The position numbers and the translations under genes were made by a program. From the NCBI RefSeq assembly GCF_009697225.1, contig NZ_WIND01000016.1, positions 29,763 to 93,762 of the forward strand: a DNA stretch of 64,000 bases, in the 5' to 3' direction. Below the pieces are notes generated by a model. The model saw only the letters and a list, made by a program, of their open reading frames with translations. It searched no databases and was not told the origin of the DNA. This document shows, piece after piece, positions 43,044 to 52,003 of the stretch. Source of the stretch: Halovulum marinum. Its GTDB lineage: Bacteria; Pseudomonadota; Alphaproteobacteria; Rhodobacterales; Rhodobacteraceae. Every line of letters starts with the position of its first letter. Position 1 is the stretch's first letter.

Positions 43044-44627
43044 TCAGTTCTGCGCCGACAGTGCGGCGTTCAGCTCGGAATAGCCGCTGCGGGCGGCGAC
43101 CCGTGCCTCGGCCCGCGCGATCCAGTCGTCCATCGCCGCGCGCGCCGCGGGCGGCAGCGCCGCCAGCTCGTCGATCGCGCGGGACAGGTTGTCCTGGCGC
43201 AGGGCATCCTCGGCGCGGCTCAGCACCGCGTCGACGCTCTCGCCCTCTTTCGGGGTCAGCGACCGGCTGGCGATCTGCGCCTCGAGGAAGGCGGCGACCC
43301 GGCCGCCGACACCGCTTTCGCTGCGGCCCTCGCGGATCGCGGTGCGGATCGCCTGATGCGCCGCTTCCGAGAAATTGGCGCGCAGCACGCCCAGCGTCGC
43401 GACCCCGGTCTCCGCCGACGCGGCGAGGCCCGACGGGATCTCGCGCTCGATGTTCGCCCGCACCTGCTCCAGCGCCGGCTGGTACGGCTCGCCCGAGGCC
43501 AGCGCCGCCTCGATCGTCGACAGCGCGGCGCGGGCGGTGGACAGCGACTTCACCGCCTCGGCCTCGGTTCGGGCGGCCGAGACCTCGGCCTCGGCCTCCT
43601 GCAGGCGGCGGGTCACGGCGACCTCGACATCGTCGATGCGTTGCGCCAGCGCGCCCTGCTGATCCGCCAGCGTGGCGACCTCGGCGCGCAGCCCCTCGAC
43701 CACCGCCTGGAACCGGTTCAACTCGGCCAGCTGCTGGTCGTTCAATCCCTCGGTCTGCAGCGCGCTCAGCCCGGCCAGTTCCGCCGACAGGCCCTCCAGA
43801 CGGGTTTCGGCCTGCGCCAGCCGGCCCTCGACGCTGGCGCTGTCGACGGCCTCCAGCCGGTCGCCCATCTCGGTCATCTGCGCCGCAAGCGCGTCCAGCC
43901 GCCCGGCCAGCCGCTCTTCGGTTTCGGCGGCGGCGCCCGCGGCCAGGGCTTCGGCCTGCTCGGCGCGGATGCCGGGCACGATGCCGGCGATGCGGTCGTC
44001 GATCTTCGCCTCCAGCGCGGCGATGCGTTTCTGGCTCAGCGATTCGCCGGGCAGCAGCCGCACCTTCAGCGGGTCCAGCGCGGCCGGCAGGTACGGCGCG
44101 ACCCGCGGCGCCGCCCACAGCGCCAGACCGCCGCCCACCAGCAGCAGGATCAGCCCGGTCAGCACCTTGGCCGCGAACGAGCGGGAGTGCTCCTCCTCGT
44201 CCTCGGGCAGGTCGTGGTCGTAGTCGCCGGCGGCCGGCGTCGCCGGATTCGGCTCCGGCGCGGCGCCGTCGCGGATCAGCGGCGCGGTGGCCAGCGCCGC
44301 GGCGACATCGCTCCGCGGTGCCTCGTCGGCGGGCGCGGCCGCGTCCGGCGCATGTTCCGAGGGCGCATCGTCTTCCGAAGGCGCATCCGAAGGCGCATCC
44401 GAAGGCGCATCGTCGGCGAGCTCGTCCTCCGTGGCGCCTTCACCGGGCACGGTGGCAGCCGCATCGGCGCCCGCCGGTTCCGCGGCCTCGCCAGTCGCGG
44501 GGTCGGCGTCGGTGCCCGGTGCCTCCGGTTCGGCTCCGGCGTCTTCGGTCCGGTCGATCTCCGCCGCGGAACCGGGGTCCTCGGTCTTCTTGTCCGGGGT
44601 ATCGTCGGAATTCGGTGGGTTCGCCAT
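43044..44627 (-). CDS. Mitofilin/Mic60-like membrane protein (COG4223 type)
   Basis: A 527-residue protein, the alphaproteobacterial relative of mitochondrial Mic60. A long acidic cytosolic N-terminus (Asp/Glu/Ala/Pro-rich, residues 1-140) contains DAPS repeats; one membrane helix (FAAKVLTGLILLLVGGGLAL) follows; then an extended coiled coil (about 190-360) and a mitofilin-like C-terminal domain. It is thought to shape the inner membrane. It lies between hemD and the HemY-like gene in the usual order. Confidence 0.85.
   Translation of the reverse strand: MANPPNSDDTPDKKTEDPGSAAEIDRTEDAGAEPEAPGTDADPATGEAAEPAGADAAATVPGEGATEDELADDAPSDAPSDAPSEDDAPSEHAPDAAAPADEAPRSDVAAALATAPLIRDGAAPEPNPATPAAGDYDHDLPEDEEEHSRSFAAKVLTGLILLLVGGGLALWAAPRVAPYLPAALDPLKVRLLPGESLSQKRIAALEAKIDDRIAGIVPGIRAEQAEALAAGAAAETEERLAGRLDALAAQMTEMGDRLEAVDSASVEGRLAQAETRLEGLSAELAGLSALQTEGLNDQQLAELNRFQAVVEGLRAEVATLADQQGALAQRIDDVEVAVTRRLQEAEAEVSAARTEAEAVKSLSTARAALSTIEAALASGEPYQPALEQVRANIEREIPSGLAASAETGVATLGVLRANFSEAAHQAIRTAIREGRSESGVGGRVAAFLEAQIASRSLTPKEGESVDAVLSRAEDALRQDNLSRAIDELAALPPAARAAMDDWIARAEARVAARSGYSELNAALSAQN
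44374..44409. repeat. 12-bp coding repeat in the mitofilin-like gene
   Basis: Three exact copies of TCCGAAGGCGCA encode the DAPS repeats of the acidic tail. Copy number could vary in frame. Confidence 0.8.
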
Positions 44628-44744
44628 GTACGCGCCGCCTTCGCAATTGGTGCAGGTCGCCCGGCGGTGAACCGGATTCCCCTCGTCGTCATTTCTAGTG
44701 GCTGATCAACAGGCTCACAACCCAATCGGCCCGGCGGAGGCGAT

Positions 44745-45488
44745 TCAGCGTGCCGCGGTTTCCGCCAGCAGCCGCAGCATGGCCTCGGCCGTGGGCGCGG
44801 CCGCCACCGCGATCTCGCCCCCGCCCAGGGGCCGCGCCGCGCGGGCCACCTCCGGGCTGAGGCAGAACCGCCGCACCGCCGTGTCCATTGGCCGCCGGTT
44901 CAGAGCCTCCTCCAGCAGGCGCGCGCTTCGGGGCGAGAACAGCGTCACGCCGCCGAAACCGCCTCCGGTCAAACCGTCCGCCACGGCGCCCGGCAACGGC
45001 ACCGCGGTCTGATCGTAGATCACCACCTCGCGGGCCGGGTGGCCGGCGGCGCGCAGCGCACCCGCCACGTCCGCCGCCGCATGGGCGCCGCGCAAATGCA
45101 GGTAGCGCCCGGCGCCCGGCCGTCGAGCCGTCAGCGTGGCGATCAGCCCCGGCGCATCCGGGCCCGCGACCTCGGCCGCCAGCCCGGCGGCGCGGGCGGC
45201 GCGCGCCGTGGCCGCGCCGACGCAGATCGCCGGCCGGTCGCGCCGTCCGCCCGCCGCGATCCAGGCGGCGACGCCGTTGGCCGAGGTGAAGACCAGCGTG
45301 TCGGCGTCGTCCGCATCTGCCTCGACCTTGCGGAAGCGGATCTCGATCAGCGGCGCGACCACGCAGCGCCAGCGCCCGGGCAATGCGGCCGCGACCCGCG
45401 CGGCAAAGGCGTTCGCCTGCGCCGCGGGGCGCGGGATCAGAAGTCCCGGCTTGTCACCGTGCGACGGGGCATCATGTTGCGCGTCCAT
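44745..45488 (-). CDS. hemD: Uroporphyrinogen-III synthase
   Basis: A 247-residue cytosolic enzyme that cyclises hydroxymethylbilane for heme, B12 and bacteriochlorophyll synthesis. The family is weakly conserved; visible are [75 protein letters not shown] and [14 protein letters not shown]. Start ATG at 45488 (MDAQHDAP). The hemC gene usually upstream is absent; tsaD is divergent, with a 64-base gap. Context (mitofilin-like and HemY-like genes downstream) supports the call. Confidence 0.88.
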   Translation of the reverse strand: MDAQHDAPSHGDKPGLLIPRPAAQANAFAARVAAALPGRWRCVVAPLIEIRFRKVEADADDADTLVFTSANGVAAWIAAGGRRDRPAICVGAATARAARAAGLAAEVAGPDAPGLIATLTARRPGAGRYLHLRGAHAAADVAGALRAAGHPAREVVIYDQTAVPLPGAVADGLTGGGFGGVTLFSPRSARLLEEALNRRPMDTAVRRFCLSPEVARAARPLGGGEIAVAAAPTAEAMLRLLAETAAR

Positions 45489-45552
45489 GCCGCCGGTGGT
45501 ACCCGGCGCGCGACCTCTTGGCAAACCACTGCCCCGGCAGGAGCCCGGCCCG

Positions 45553-46629
45553 ATGACCATGCCCGACCTGTGCCTCGGCATCGAGAGCAGCTGCGACGAT
45601 ACCGCGGCCGCCGTCGTCGCCTCCGACCGGCGAATCCTGTCCTCGGTGATCTACGACCAGGCGCTGCTGCACGCGGCCTATGGCGGCGTGGTTCCCGAGA
45701 TCGCCGCCCGCGCCCATGCCGAGCGCGTCGATCTGTGCGTCGCCGAGGCGCTGCGCCAGGCGGGCGTAGGGCTGGCCGGGCTCGACCTGATCGCGGTGAC
45801 CGCGGGGCCGGGGCTGATCGGCGGCGTGCTGGCGGGGGTGATGTGCGCCAAGGGCCTGTCGGCCGCCACCGGGGTGCCGCTGCTGGGGGTGAACCACCTT
45901 GCCGGGCACGCGCTGACCCCGCGGCTGACCGACGGCATCGACTATCCCTACCTGCTGCTGCTGGTCTCGGGCGGGCACTGCCAGTTCCTGGCGGTGCGCG
46001 GGCCGCAGGACTTCCGCCGGCTGGGCGGCACCATCGACGATGCACCGGGCGAGGCGTTCGACAAGACCGCGCGGCTGCTGGGGCTGGGCTATCCCGGCGG
46101 CCCCGAGGTCGAGCGCGCCGCCGCCGGCGGCGATCCGGCGCGCTTCGCCTTCCCGCGGCCGCTGCTGGACCGGCCGGGCTGCGACCTGTCGTTCTCGGGG
46201 CTCAAGACCGCCGTGCGCCGCGCCGTCGACAAGCTGGTCGCGGCGCAGGGCGGGGTGACGCGGCAGGACCGCGCCGATCTCTGCGCCGGCTTCCAGGCCG
46301 CGACGGCGGACGTGCTGGCCGAGAAGACCCGCCGCGCGCTGGCCGCGTTCGGTACCGCCGCGCCGGTGCTGGCGGTGGCCGGCGGCGTCGCCGCCAACCG
46401 GACCATCGCCGGCGCATTGCGCGCCGTGGCCGCTGCGGCGGGGGCGCGCTTCGTGACCCCGCCGCTGGCGCTGTGTACCGACAACGCTGCGATGATCGCC
46501 TGGGCCGGGATCGAGCAGGCGGCGGCCGGCGAAACCTCGGACATGGGCCTGGCCGCCCGCCCGCGCTGGCCGCTCGATGCGGGTGCCGCGCCGCAGCTCG
46601 GCTCGGGGCGGAAGGGCGCCAAGGCTTGA
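45553..46629 (+). CDS. tsaD: tRNA N6-adenosine threonylcarbamoyltransferase
   Basis: A 358-residue enzyme that forms t6A at position 37 of ANN-decoding tRNAs (including tRNA-Thr). Seen: [14 protein letters not shown], metal-site His pair in NHLAGHALT (about 114-119), [40 protein letters not shown], and [19 protein letters not shown] at 45539-45543 supports ATG 45553; ATG 45559 is an alternative. A normal housekeeping copy. Confidence 0.96.
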   Translation: MTMPDLCLGIESSCDDTAAAVVASDRRILSSVIYDQALLHAAYGGVVPEIAARAHAERVDLCVAEALRQAGVGLAGLDLIAVTAGPGLIGGVLAGVMCAKGLSAATGVPLLGVNHLAGHALTPRLTDGIDYPYLLLLVSGGHCQFLAVRGPQDFRRLGGTIDDAPGEAFDKTARLLGLGYPGGPEVERAAAGGDPARFAFPRPLLDRPGCDLSFSGLKTAVRRAVDKLVAAQGGVTRQDRADLCAGFQAATADVLAEKTRRALAAFGTAAPVLAVAGGVAANRTIAGALRAVAAAAGARFVTPPLALCTDNAAMIAWAGIEQAAAGETSDMGLAARPRWPLDAGAAPQLGSGRKGAKA

Positions 46630-46684
46630 TCTCGCCGCGCCGGTCGGCAATGTGCATCCCGAATGCAATCTGGAGGACGCGCAC

Positions 46685-47107
46685 ATGCGCTACTGGCTGT
46701 TCAAATCCGAACCCGGCACCTGGGGCTGGGACGACCAGGTCGCCAGGGGCGATGCCGGCGAGGAATGGGACGGCGTGCGCAACTATCAGGCGCGCAACAA
46801 CATGCGCGAGATGAAGCTGGGCGACCGCGGCTTCTTCTACCACTCGCTGAAGGAGAAGCGCATCGTCGGGGTGGTCGAGGTGATCGCCGAGGCGCATCCC
46901 GACAGCAGCACCGAGGATCCGCGCTGGGAATGCGTGGACATCCGGGCCGTCGGCCCGATGCCGACGCCGGTCACGCTGGACGACTGCAAGGCCGAACCGG
47001 CGCTGGCCGACATGGTGCTGGTCAACAACACCCGGCTGTCGGTGCAGCCGGTCACCGAGGCCGAGTGGAACACCGTCTGCGCCATGGGCGGCTGGCAGGG
47101 CGACTGA
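46685..47107 (+). CDS. EVE domain protein
   Basis: A 140-residue soluble protein that is a single EVE domain (PUA-like fold, thought to bind modified bases): YWLFKSEPGTWGWDDQVARG, WDGVRNYQARNNMREMKLGD, FYHSLKEKRIVGVVEV, LADMVLVNNTRLSVQPV. Start ATG 46685; it lies 55 bases after tsaD, an association common in alphaproteobacteria. Exact ligand unknown. Confidence 0.9.
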   Translation: MRYWLFKSEPGTWGWDDQVARGDAGEEWDGVRNYQARNNMREMKLGDRGFFYHSLKEKRIVGVVEVIAEAHPDSSTEDPRWECVDIRAVGPMPTPVTLDDCKAEPALADMVLVNNTRLSVQPVTEAEWNTVCAMGGWQGD

Positions 47108-47207
47108 CGCCGGCGGTCGCGCCGCCTACACGGCCGCAGCGGCGCCGGTCGTTGACCCGGTGCCGGAGCGCGGCATACTGGCGCGGCGCACCGCACTGGA
47201 GGGTTCG

Positions 47208-47591
47208 ATGGGTATCGTCGCCGTTCTGCTCGCCGCCGTGGCCAGCTACGCCTGGGGATCGGTCTGGTACATGAGCATGGCAAAGCCGTGGATGGCCGCC
47301 AACGGCCTGACCGCCGAAAGCATCGATCGCAAGAACCCCGCGCCCTACATCATCAGCTTCGCCGCCACCGTGCTGGTGGCGGGAATGATGCGCCACATCC
47401 TGGTGATGGCCGGCATCGACAGTGTCGGCGCCGCGCTGGTCACCGGACTGGGCCTGGGCGCGTTCATCGCCGCGCCGTGGATCGTCACCAACTATGCCTT
47501 CGCCGGACGGCCGCGGGCGCTGATGGCGATCGACGCCACTTACGCGGTGGTGGGTTGCGCCATCATCGGGCTGGTGCTGGGCCTGTTCTGA
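47208..47591 (+). CDS. DUF1761 family membrane protein
   Basis: A 127-residue protein with four predicted helices: IVAVLLAAVASYAWGSVWYM, IISFAATVLVAGMMRHIL, ALVTGLGLGAFIAAPWIV, ATYAVVGCAIIGLVLGLF. Matches the DUF1761 pattern (GSVWYMSMAKPWMAANG). Function unknown. GGAGGG before ATG 47208 sets the start. Confidence 0.82.
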   Translation: MGIVAVLLAAVASYAWGSVWYMSMAKPWMAANGLTAESIDRKNPAPYIISFAATVLVAGMMRHILVMAGIDSVGAALVTGLGLGAFIAAPWIVTNYAFAGRPRALMAIDATYAVVGCAIIGLVLGLF

Positions 47592-47630
47592 CCGGCGCCG
47601 CGAGCGGATGGCCTTGGCCGGGCAGGGGGC

Positions 47631-48422
47631 CTAGCGGCAGCTGTTGTAACGCCCCTGCGCCAGGTGGAAGTGATCCTGGTGCAGGCTGTTGAAGTCCGGC
47701 CCCAGCACGGTGCGGAACCAGGTGCAGCCGTCGTCGCGCAGCTGCCGCCAGAAGGCGCGGATCTTGCCGTCGGGGTTGCGCCAGCCGTCGGCCAGGGCCA
47801 GGCGGCGGCCCGAATCCAGCGTGACCGAGCCGATGTCGATGGCGCTGGCGGTGGCGTGCGCGCTCATCGCCTCGCCCTCGCCGTTCTCGGTGCGGATCGG
47901 GCGGCAGGCAAAGCTGTCGAGATGGCCGATCTCGGCCACGCCCTGGCCGAGATGCGCGCGGGCGGCGGGCTGCACTGCGTGTCGCTCCCACAGGTACAGT
48001 CGCAGTGCGACCGGACAGCTGGTCGAGACCGGCGCCAGCAGCGCCCGCGACAGCTTGCGCACCCGGGTGTGCCCGGCGATGGAGCATTCGGCGCTGACCC
48101 GGCGGTCGGGCAGCCGGGTCAGGCCCGGGGTGGCGATGCGGTCGAGGGCGGCCCGGCAGGCCTCGGGCGAGGCGGTGGCGCGATCCAGCTTGAAGGCGGT
48201 CAGCGGGCCCGCCGGCGCCGCCGGATCGAGCGGCGCCAGCGGGTTCAGCCGTTCCGGAATGCCGGGCCCCAGCGCGGCCCCGACGACCACGACGAAGGCC
48301 AGCAGCAGCACATACCCCGCCAGCGACGCCAGTGCCCCCAGCAGGCCCGGCAGGGTCAGCGGCGGGCGCGGCGCGGGACCGGGCGGCGGCGGATCGCGGC
48401 GTCTGAGGAAATGGGGAAACAC
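47631..48422 (-). CDS. Extensin-like C-terminal domain protein
   Basis: A 263-residue protein with a Pro/Arg-rich N-terminus, one membrane helix (LASLAGYVLLLAFVVVVGAAL) and a periplasmic extensin-like domain: CSIAGHTRVRKLSRALLAPV, CPVALRLYLWERHAV, HLDSFACRPI, ATASAIDIGSVTL, LHQDHFHLAQGRYNSC. The His/Asp pattern (SAIDI, DHFH) resembles D-Ala-D-Ala carboxypeptidase-like zinc enzymes. I chose GTG 48422 because AAGGA lies 6 bases upstream and the open frame beyond runs into 14-bp non-coding repeats. Confidence 0.78.
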   Translation of the reverse strand: MFPHFLRRRDPPPPGPAPRPPLTLPGLLGALASLAGYVLLLAFVVVVGAALGPGIPERLNPLAPLDPAAPAGPLTAFKLDRATASPEACRAALDRIATPGLTRLPDRRVSAECSIAGHTRVRKLSRALLAPVSTSCPVALRLYLWERHAVQPAARAHLGQGVAEIGHLDSFACRPIRTENGEGEAMSAHATASAIDIGSVTLDSGRRLALADGWRNPDGKIRAFWRQLRDDGCTWFRTVLGPDFNSLHQDHFHLAQGRYNSCR

Positions 48423-48430
48423 GTCGGTCC

Positions 48431-48500
48431 TTGAAGTCGCGGCCTCGAAATCGCGGGTCTGCAATCGTGGCCCTGCAAACGCGGCCTTGCAATGGCGTCC
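48431..48500. repeat. Five 14-bp tandem repeats upstream of the extensin-like gene
   Basis: Units at 48431, 48445, 48459, 48473 and 48487 follow YTGCAAWCGCGGCC with one to four changes each. Fourteen is not a multiple of three, so the array is not coding. The last unit on the minus strand holds the ribosome site of the extensin-like gene. Confidence 0.75.
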
Positions 48501-48649
48501 GGCGCACGGCTCTCCGCGCGCCGGCCCGACCGACTATACGCCGGCGCCTGCCGATGGCCAGCGCCGTGCGGCCGCGGCGCCACGGCAAAAGCGGCCCGGA
48601 AGGCCGGGCCGCTTTTGGGGCGCACCGGGGCGCCCGCCGTCGGGACCTC

Positions 48650-48901
48650 TCAGCGATTCACGACCGCCTCGATGCGGCGCTTCTTGTCGTTGTCGCTTTC
48701 GTCGCCCTCGACGATGCCGCGGATGATCGCCAGCTGCGACAGCGTCAGCGCCATCGGGTCGACGTCCTGGACGTTCAGCCGCTGCAGCTCGTTGTCGACC
48801 GCGAGTTCCAGCATCGACAGCCCCTCGCCCATGCCCTGGGCCGAGGCGGTGAACGCGGTCGCCGAGGCGAGCAGGACGGCGGCGGTAATGACGGTTTTCA
48901 T
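48650..48901 (-). CDS. Small exported protein of unknown function
   Basis: An 83-residue protein: signal peptide MKTVITAAVLLASATAFTAS, then LELAVDNELQRLNVQDVDPM, LTLSQLAIIRGIVEGDESDN and KKRRIEAVVNR. I recall similar short secreted proteins in Rhodobacterales but no function. AAGGGAAA upstream of ATG 48901. The 465 bases upstream (48902-49366) hold no other gene. Confidence 0.75.
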   Translation of the reverse strand: MKTVITAAVLLASATAFTASAQGMGEGLSMLELAVDNELQRLNVQDVDPMALTLSQLAIIRGIVEGDESDNDKKRRIEAVVNR

Positions 48902-49366
48902 GGCGTGTTTCCCTTTGACTGTTTGGTCCAGACCGGACTGCCCGGCCTGCGACAACCGGTTTGAGCGATCCGGGGGCGCCTTTCAAAACACGTAAGGCTC
49001 GCGCGGTCTCACGCGGAATTGCGGTTGACAGCAACGCCGGATCGCGCCCGTCGCGGGATTGTTTCAGCCCCGGCGCGGCCGCCGGCGCGGAGGCGGCAAG
49101 ACCGGCCGCGCGCTGAAACAAACCGGGGTTCCGGGTCGCGGCGGCTGGGGCGCGCGTGAACTCGTCGTGAGCGGGTTTGTTGCGCGACCTCACGCGGGTC
49201 GTGAACGGCGGTGGCCGGTCATGCACCACACGTTCGTGTTGGCCCGGCGTGAGCCGCCGCCGCGCCGCGCCGAAGCGGGGCCGGGCCCGCGTCGGGGCGA
49301 CGGCGCGCGCGGAAACGGGCCGGGGGCGAATCGCCCCCGGCCCGCCGGGTCCCGCGGCGGTCCGGC
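48902..49366. other. 465-base intergenic region with a long hairpin
   Basis: No supported gene. A two-part stem-loop is at 49059-49121. The rest is very GC-rich, and the open frames in it have no start signals or family features. Confidence 0.5.
49059..49121. other. Long two-segment stem-loop
   Basis: TTGTTTCAGC pairs exactly with GCTGAAACAA at the outside (10 bp) and GCGCGGCCG with CGGCCGCGC inside (9 bp), enclosing about 21 bases. Could be a structured RNA, a transcription stop or a protein site. Confidence 0.5.
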
Positions 49367-49894
49367 TCAGCCGGTCCGGGGCGCGAAGATCAGGGAGGTG
49401 CCGTTGACGCAGTGCACCAGCTGCCCCTCGACCACCAGCAGGTGGCCCAGATGGCTGCCGCAACGGCGGCAATGGACCTCGACGACGGCGGTGCCCTCTT
49501 CGCGGCGCAGGCCGTAGGGGTTGCCGGGGTCGATGTCCGTCATCACCGCTGTCGGCAGACTGTGGGCGAAGAACACCCAGCCCTTGTCCAGCGCCACTCG
49601 CCAGTCCGAGGAGTAGAGCTGCAGATCGCAGCCCTTGCAGCTGAAGTCGCCCTGCCGGTAGTCGTTCCACAGCGGCGAGCTGCGGGCCCATTCGGTGCCG
49701 CTCTGGCGCAGGATGGCGAATTCGTAGTCGCTGAGCAGCGCGCGCCATTCCTCCTCGGTCCGCGTCACCTCGTACTCGTAGTCGAAGTCGCGGGCGGGCC
49801 GGGCATGCGCGCGGCCGACCAGTGCCGCCGGAAGCGCGGTGGCGGCCAGCAGCATGCGGGTCAGGAAACCGCGTCGGCCTGGTCTGTATTCCAT
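49367..49894 (-). CDS. Exported MsrB-like methionine sulfoxide reductase (paralogue 2)
   Basis: A 175-residue protein with a twin-Arg signal (GRRGFLTRMLLAATALP). The MsrB core has the two Zn pairs CKGC and CRRC, GSHLGHLL, and the catalytic Cys in LVHCVNGTSL. The usual GWPSF motif is GWVFF here. MsrB reduces the R form of methionine sulfoxide. It is 12 bases from the upstream paralogue, whose stop precedes it, so both are in one operon. Export suggests repair of envelope proteins. Confidence 0.85.
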   Translation of the reverse strand: MEYRPGRRGFLTRMLLAATALPAALVGRAHARPARDFDYEYEVTRTEEEWRALLSDYEFAILRQSGTEWARSSPLWNDYRQGDFSCKGCDLQLYSSDWRVALDKGWVFFAHSLPTAVMTDIDPGNPYGLRREEGTAVVEVHCRRCGSHLGHLLVVEGQLVHCVNGTSLIFAPRTG

Positions 49895-49906
49895 CGCGCG
49901 CTCCTC

Positions 49907-50467
49907 CTACGCCGCACCGGTGAAGCCGAGCGAGGTGCCGTTGATGCAATGCACCAGATTGCCGTCGAGGTACACGATGTGCCCCAGATGGCTGCCGCAG
50001 CGGCGGCAATGAACCTCGATCAGCGTGCGCTTCGGGTCCAGATCGGCGTCCCCGCCCATCTGCGGGGCGTCGCCGCGGTACGGGTTGCCGCGGTCGAGGC
50101 CGGTCAGCACCGCGTCGGTGTCGGCATGGTAGAAGAACACCCACCCGTGCGAGAGCGGCGCCCGCCAGTCCGAGCTGTAGAGCGGCAGCTCGCAGCCGCG
50201 GCAGTGGTAGGATCCGGCGCTGTAGTCGCTCCACTTCGGGTCGCTTTTCGGCAACTCGGTGCCGCCTGCGCGCAGGATGCCGTACTCGCGTTCGCTCAGC
50301 CGGGCACGCCACTCCTCCTCGGTCCGGACGACCTCGTAGTCGAATTTCGTGGTGCCGTATTTCGGTATCGACTGGGCGCGACCCGTGAGCGGCAGCGCGG
50401 CGGCGGCCCCGGCGAGGGCCGTGCCTTGCAGCATCGCTCGGCGCGTGGGTCCGTTTCTCTTGGGCAT
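49907..50467 (-). CDS. Exported MsrB-like methionine sulfoxide reductase (paralogue 1)
   Basis: A 186-residue protein with a twin-Arg-like signal (PTRRAMLQGTALAGAAAALP, then GRA). Core motifs: YHCRGCELPLYSSDWRAPLS, GWVFFYH, EVHCRRCGSHLGHIV, and the catalytic Cys in LVHCINGTSLGF. Start ATG 50467 has AAAGGAGG upstream. About half the residues match the next gene, so the two arose by tandem duplication. Oxidation of periplasmic Met-rich proteins elsewhere in the window makes a repair role plausible, but no link is shown. Confidence 0.87.
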   Translation of the reverse strand: MPKRNGPTRRAMLQGTALAGAAAALPLTGRAQSIPKYGTTKFDYEVVRTEEEWRARLSEREYGILRAGGTELPKSDPKWSDYSAGSYHCRGCELPLYSSDWRAPLSHGWVFFYHADTDAVLTGLDRGNPYRGDAPQMGGDADLDPKRTLIEVHCRRCGSHLGHIVYLDGNLVHCINGTSLGFTGAA

Positions 50468-50663
50468 CGCAGCCTCCTTTCGGGCAATCGGGACTGCCCC
50501 AAGGATACAGGCTCGGCCGGTAAACCCCGCTACAAGGCTGCGTGACGTGCCGGCCATTTTTTCGCGGGATCCGATGGTGGATGGGGTCAGGGCGCGAACG
50601 GCCCGCCGGATAGGAGTTGGCGGTGCGAAGCTTGCCGGCAGGACATCGGCAGCGTCGCCCGGT

Positions 50664-50683
50664 CGCGCCCGTTCCCGGGCGCG
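50664..50683. other. 8-bp GC hairpin
   Basis: CGCGCCCG-TTCC-CGGGCGCG is a perfect hairpin without a following T run. Role unknown. Confidence 0.4.
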
Positions 50684-50745
50684 CGCTCGGCGCAGACGCC
50701 GTCAGGCCGCGGACGCGGCGATGCCGGTGCATTCGATCCGGCACA

Positions 50746-50791
50746 GAACCTGTCGCGGGGCGGGACCAGTGGCACCCGCCCCGGCAGGTTC
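50746..50791 (-). terminator. Long hairpin after the small secreted-protein gene
   Basis: GAACCTG pairs with CAGGTTC and, inside, CGGGGCGGG with CCCGCCCCG, around a 10-base loop. It begins 12 bases after the stop of the gene at 50803-51108 (minus). No T run follows, so it may stabilise the transcript end more than stop it. Confidence 0.5.
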
Positions 50792-50802
50792 ACGCGCCGG
50801 CG

Positions 50803-51108
50803 TCAGCTGGCGCTTGCCGGCAGGCCCGCGGGCGCGGCCGGCGGAAACTCGGTCCAGTCCTGGCCGGCGGCGACGATGCAACTGGTGCCCTTGGCGTCGG
50901 TCATCAGGATGGTCCAGCTTCCACTTTCGCCGGTCCACACCTCGATCAGCACCGTCGGGCCGGTCAGCCCGCCGGAACTGAGCCGCTCGCCGTGGCGTGC
51001 GGTCAGGGTCTCGACCAGCGTGTCGCGCGGGGCGCACGCGGTCTGTGCCGGTGCCGCGGTTGACGCAAGGAAGGCGACAGCCGCGGCGGTCATGATGGTC
51101 TTGAACAT
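50803..51108 (-). CDS. Small exported protein of unknown function
   Basis: A 101-residue protein with a signal peptide (IMTAAAVAFLASTAAPAQTA), then CAPRDTLVETLTARHGERLS, LIEVWTGESGSWTILMTDAKG and SCIVAAGQDWTEF. Two Cys may pair. I know similar sequences in this group only as hypothetical proteins. AGGAG before ATG 51108 sets the start. Confidence 0.75.
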   Translation of the reverse strand: MFKTIMTAAAVAFLASTAAPAQTACAPRDTLVETLTARHGERLSSGGLTGPTVLIEVWTGESGSWTILMTDAKGTSCIVAAGQDWTEFPPAAPAGLPASAS

Positions 51109-51345
51109 GATCCGCTCCTGTCTTGTCGGCATAGCCGCCGGGGCGTTCGCCCCCCCTCCTTGGCGGGTCAACCGGTGTTGCGGTCCCGATTGTTGCGGGT
51201 CACCGCGGTTCATACTCCAGATATGGTGTGGAAATCTTTCCGATCAAATAACCTCCGGTCACGACGGCGCCAACGCGCCAATCGTGGCGCTTGGACCTGC
51301 GGCGGGCCTGTGCTAGCACCCGCGCCGGACCGGAACGGGGGGCGC

Positions 51346-51942
51346 ATGACGGCACGGGCCTGGCAACGCATGCTTTCGGGGCGGAGGCTGGATCTGCTGG
51401 ATCCCTCGCCGCTCGACGTCGAGATCGAGGACATCGCCCACGGGCTGTCCTTCGTGGCGCGCTGGAACGGCCAGACGCGGGGCGACTTCCCCTATTCGGT
51501 GGCAGAGCATTCGCTGCTGGTCGAGCGGCTGCTGGCGCTGGTGGCGCCGAAGACGCCGCCGCGCTGGCGGCTGGCGGCGCTGCTGCACGACGCGCCGGAA
51601 TACGTGATCGGCGACATGATCTCGCCGGTGAAATCCGCCGTCGGCCCGGCCTACAAGGCGATGGACGAGCGGCTGACCCGGGCGGTGCACATGCGCTTCG
51701 GACTGCCGCCGGTGCTGCCGGTCAGCGTCAAGCGGCTGATCAAGCGCGCCGACCGGATCAGCGCCTGGCTCGAGGCCACCCAGATCGCCGGCTTCACCGA
51801 GGCCGAGGCGAACCGGCATTTCTCGCGCCCGCCGGCGTCGCCGGACCTGGAGGCGTTCCGCCTGTCGCCGCGCCCGCCGATGGAGGTGAAGCGCGATTTC
51901 CTGGCACGCCACGCCGACCTCAGCGCGCTGGTCGAGGCCTAG
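51346..51942 (+). CDS. HD domain hydrolase (YfbR-like)
   Basis: A 198-residue metal-dependent phosphohydrolase. HD-site residues: His in YSVAEHSLLVERLL, His-Asp in ALLHDAPEYVIGDM, and Asp in KRADRISAWLEATQ. Related to 5'-deoxynucleotidases and (p)ppGpp-type HD enzymes; substrate unknown. Start ATG 51346 follows GGGGGG. Confidence 0.85.
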   Translation: MTARAWQRMLSGRRLDLLDPSPLDVEIEDIAHGLSFVARWNGQTRGDFPYSVAEHSLLVERLLALVAPKTPPRWRLAALLHDAPEYVIGDMISPVKSAVGPAYKAMDERLTRAVHMRFGLPPVLPVSVKRLIKRADRISAWLEATQIAGFTEAEANRHFSRPPASPDLEAFRLSPRPPMEVKRDFLARHADLSALVEA

Positions 51943-52003
51943 CTTCCGCCGCGGCGGCGGCCTATATGGGATCGGAAACACGCGTCAGCGAAAGGACAGG
52001 CCG

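Larger units (their letters stand above)
50468..50802. other. 335-base intergenic region
   Basis: Holds two hairpins (50664-50683 and 50746-50791) and the upstream region of the msrB-like pair. No supported gene. Confidence 0.5.

Noticed and set aside
48534..50744. 736-codon minus-strand frame across the msrB-like region
   Set aside because: Arg/Pro/Gly-rich shadow of the two msrB-like genes in another frame; the real genes have signals and motifs.
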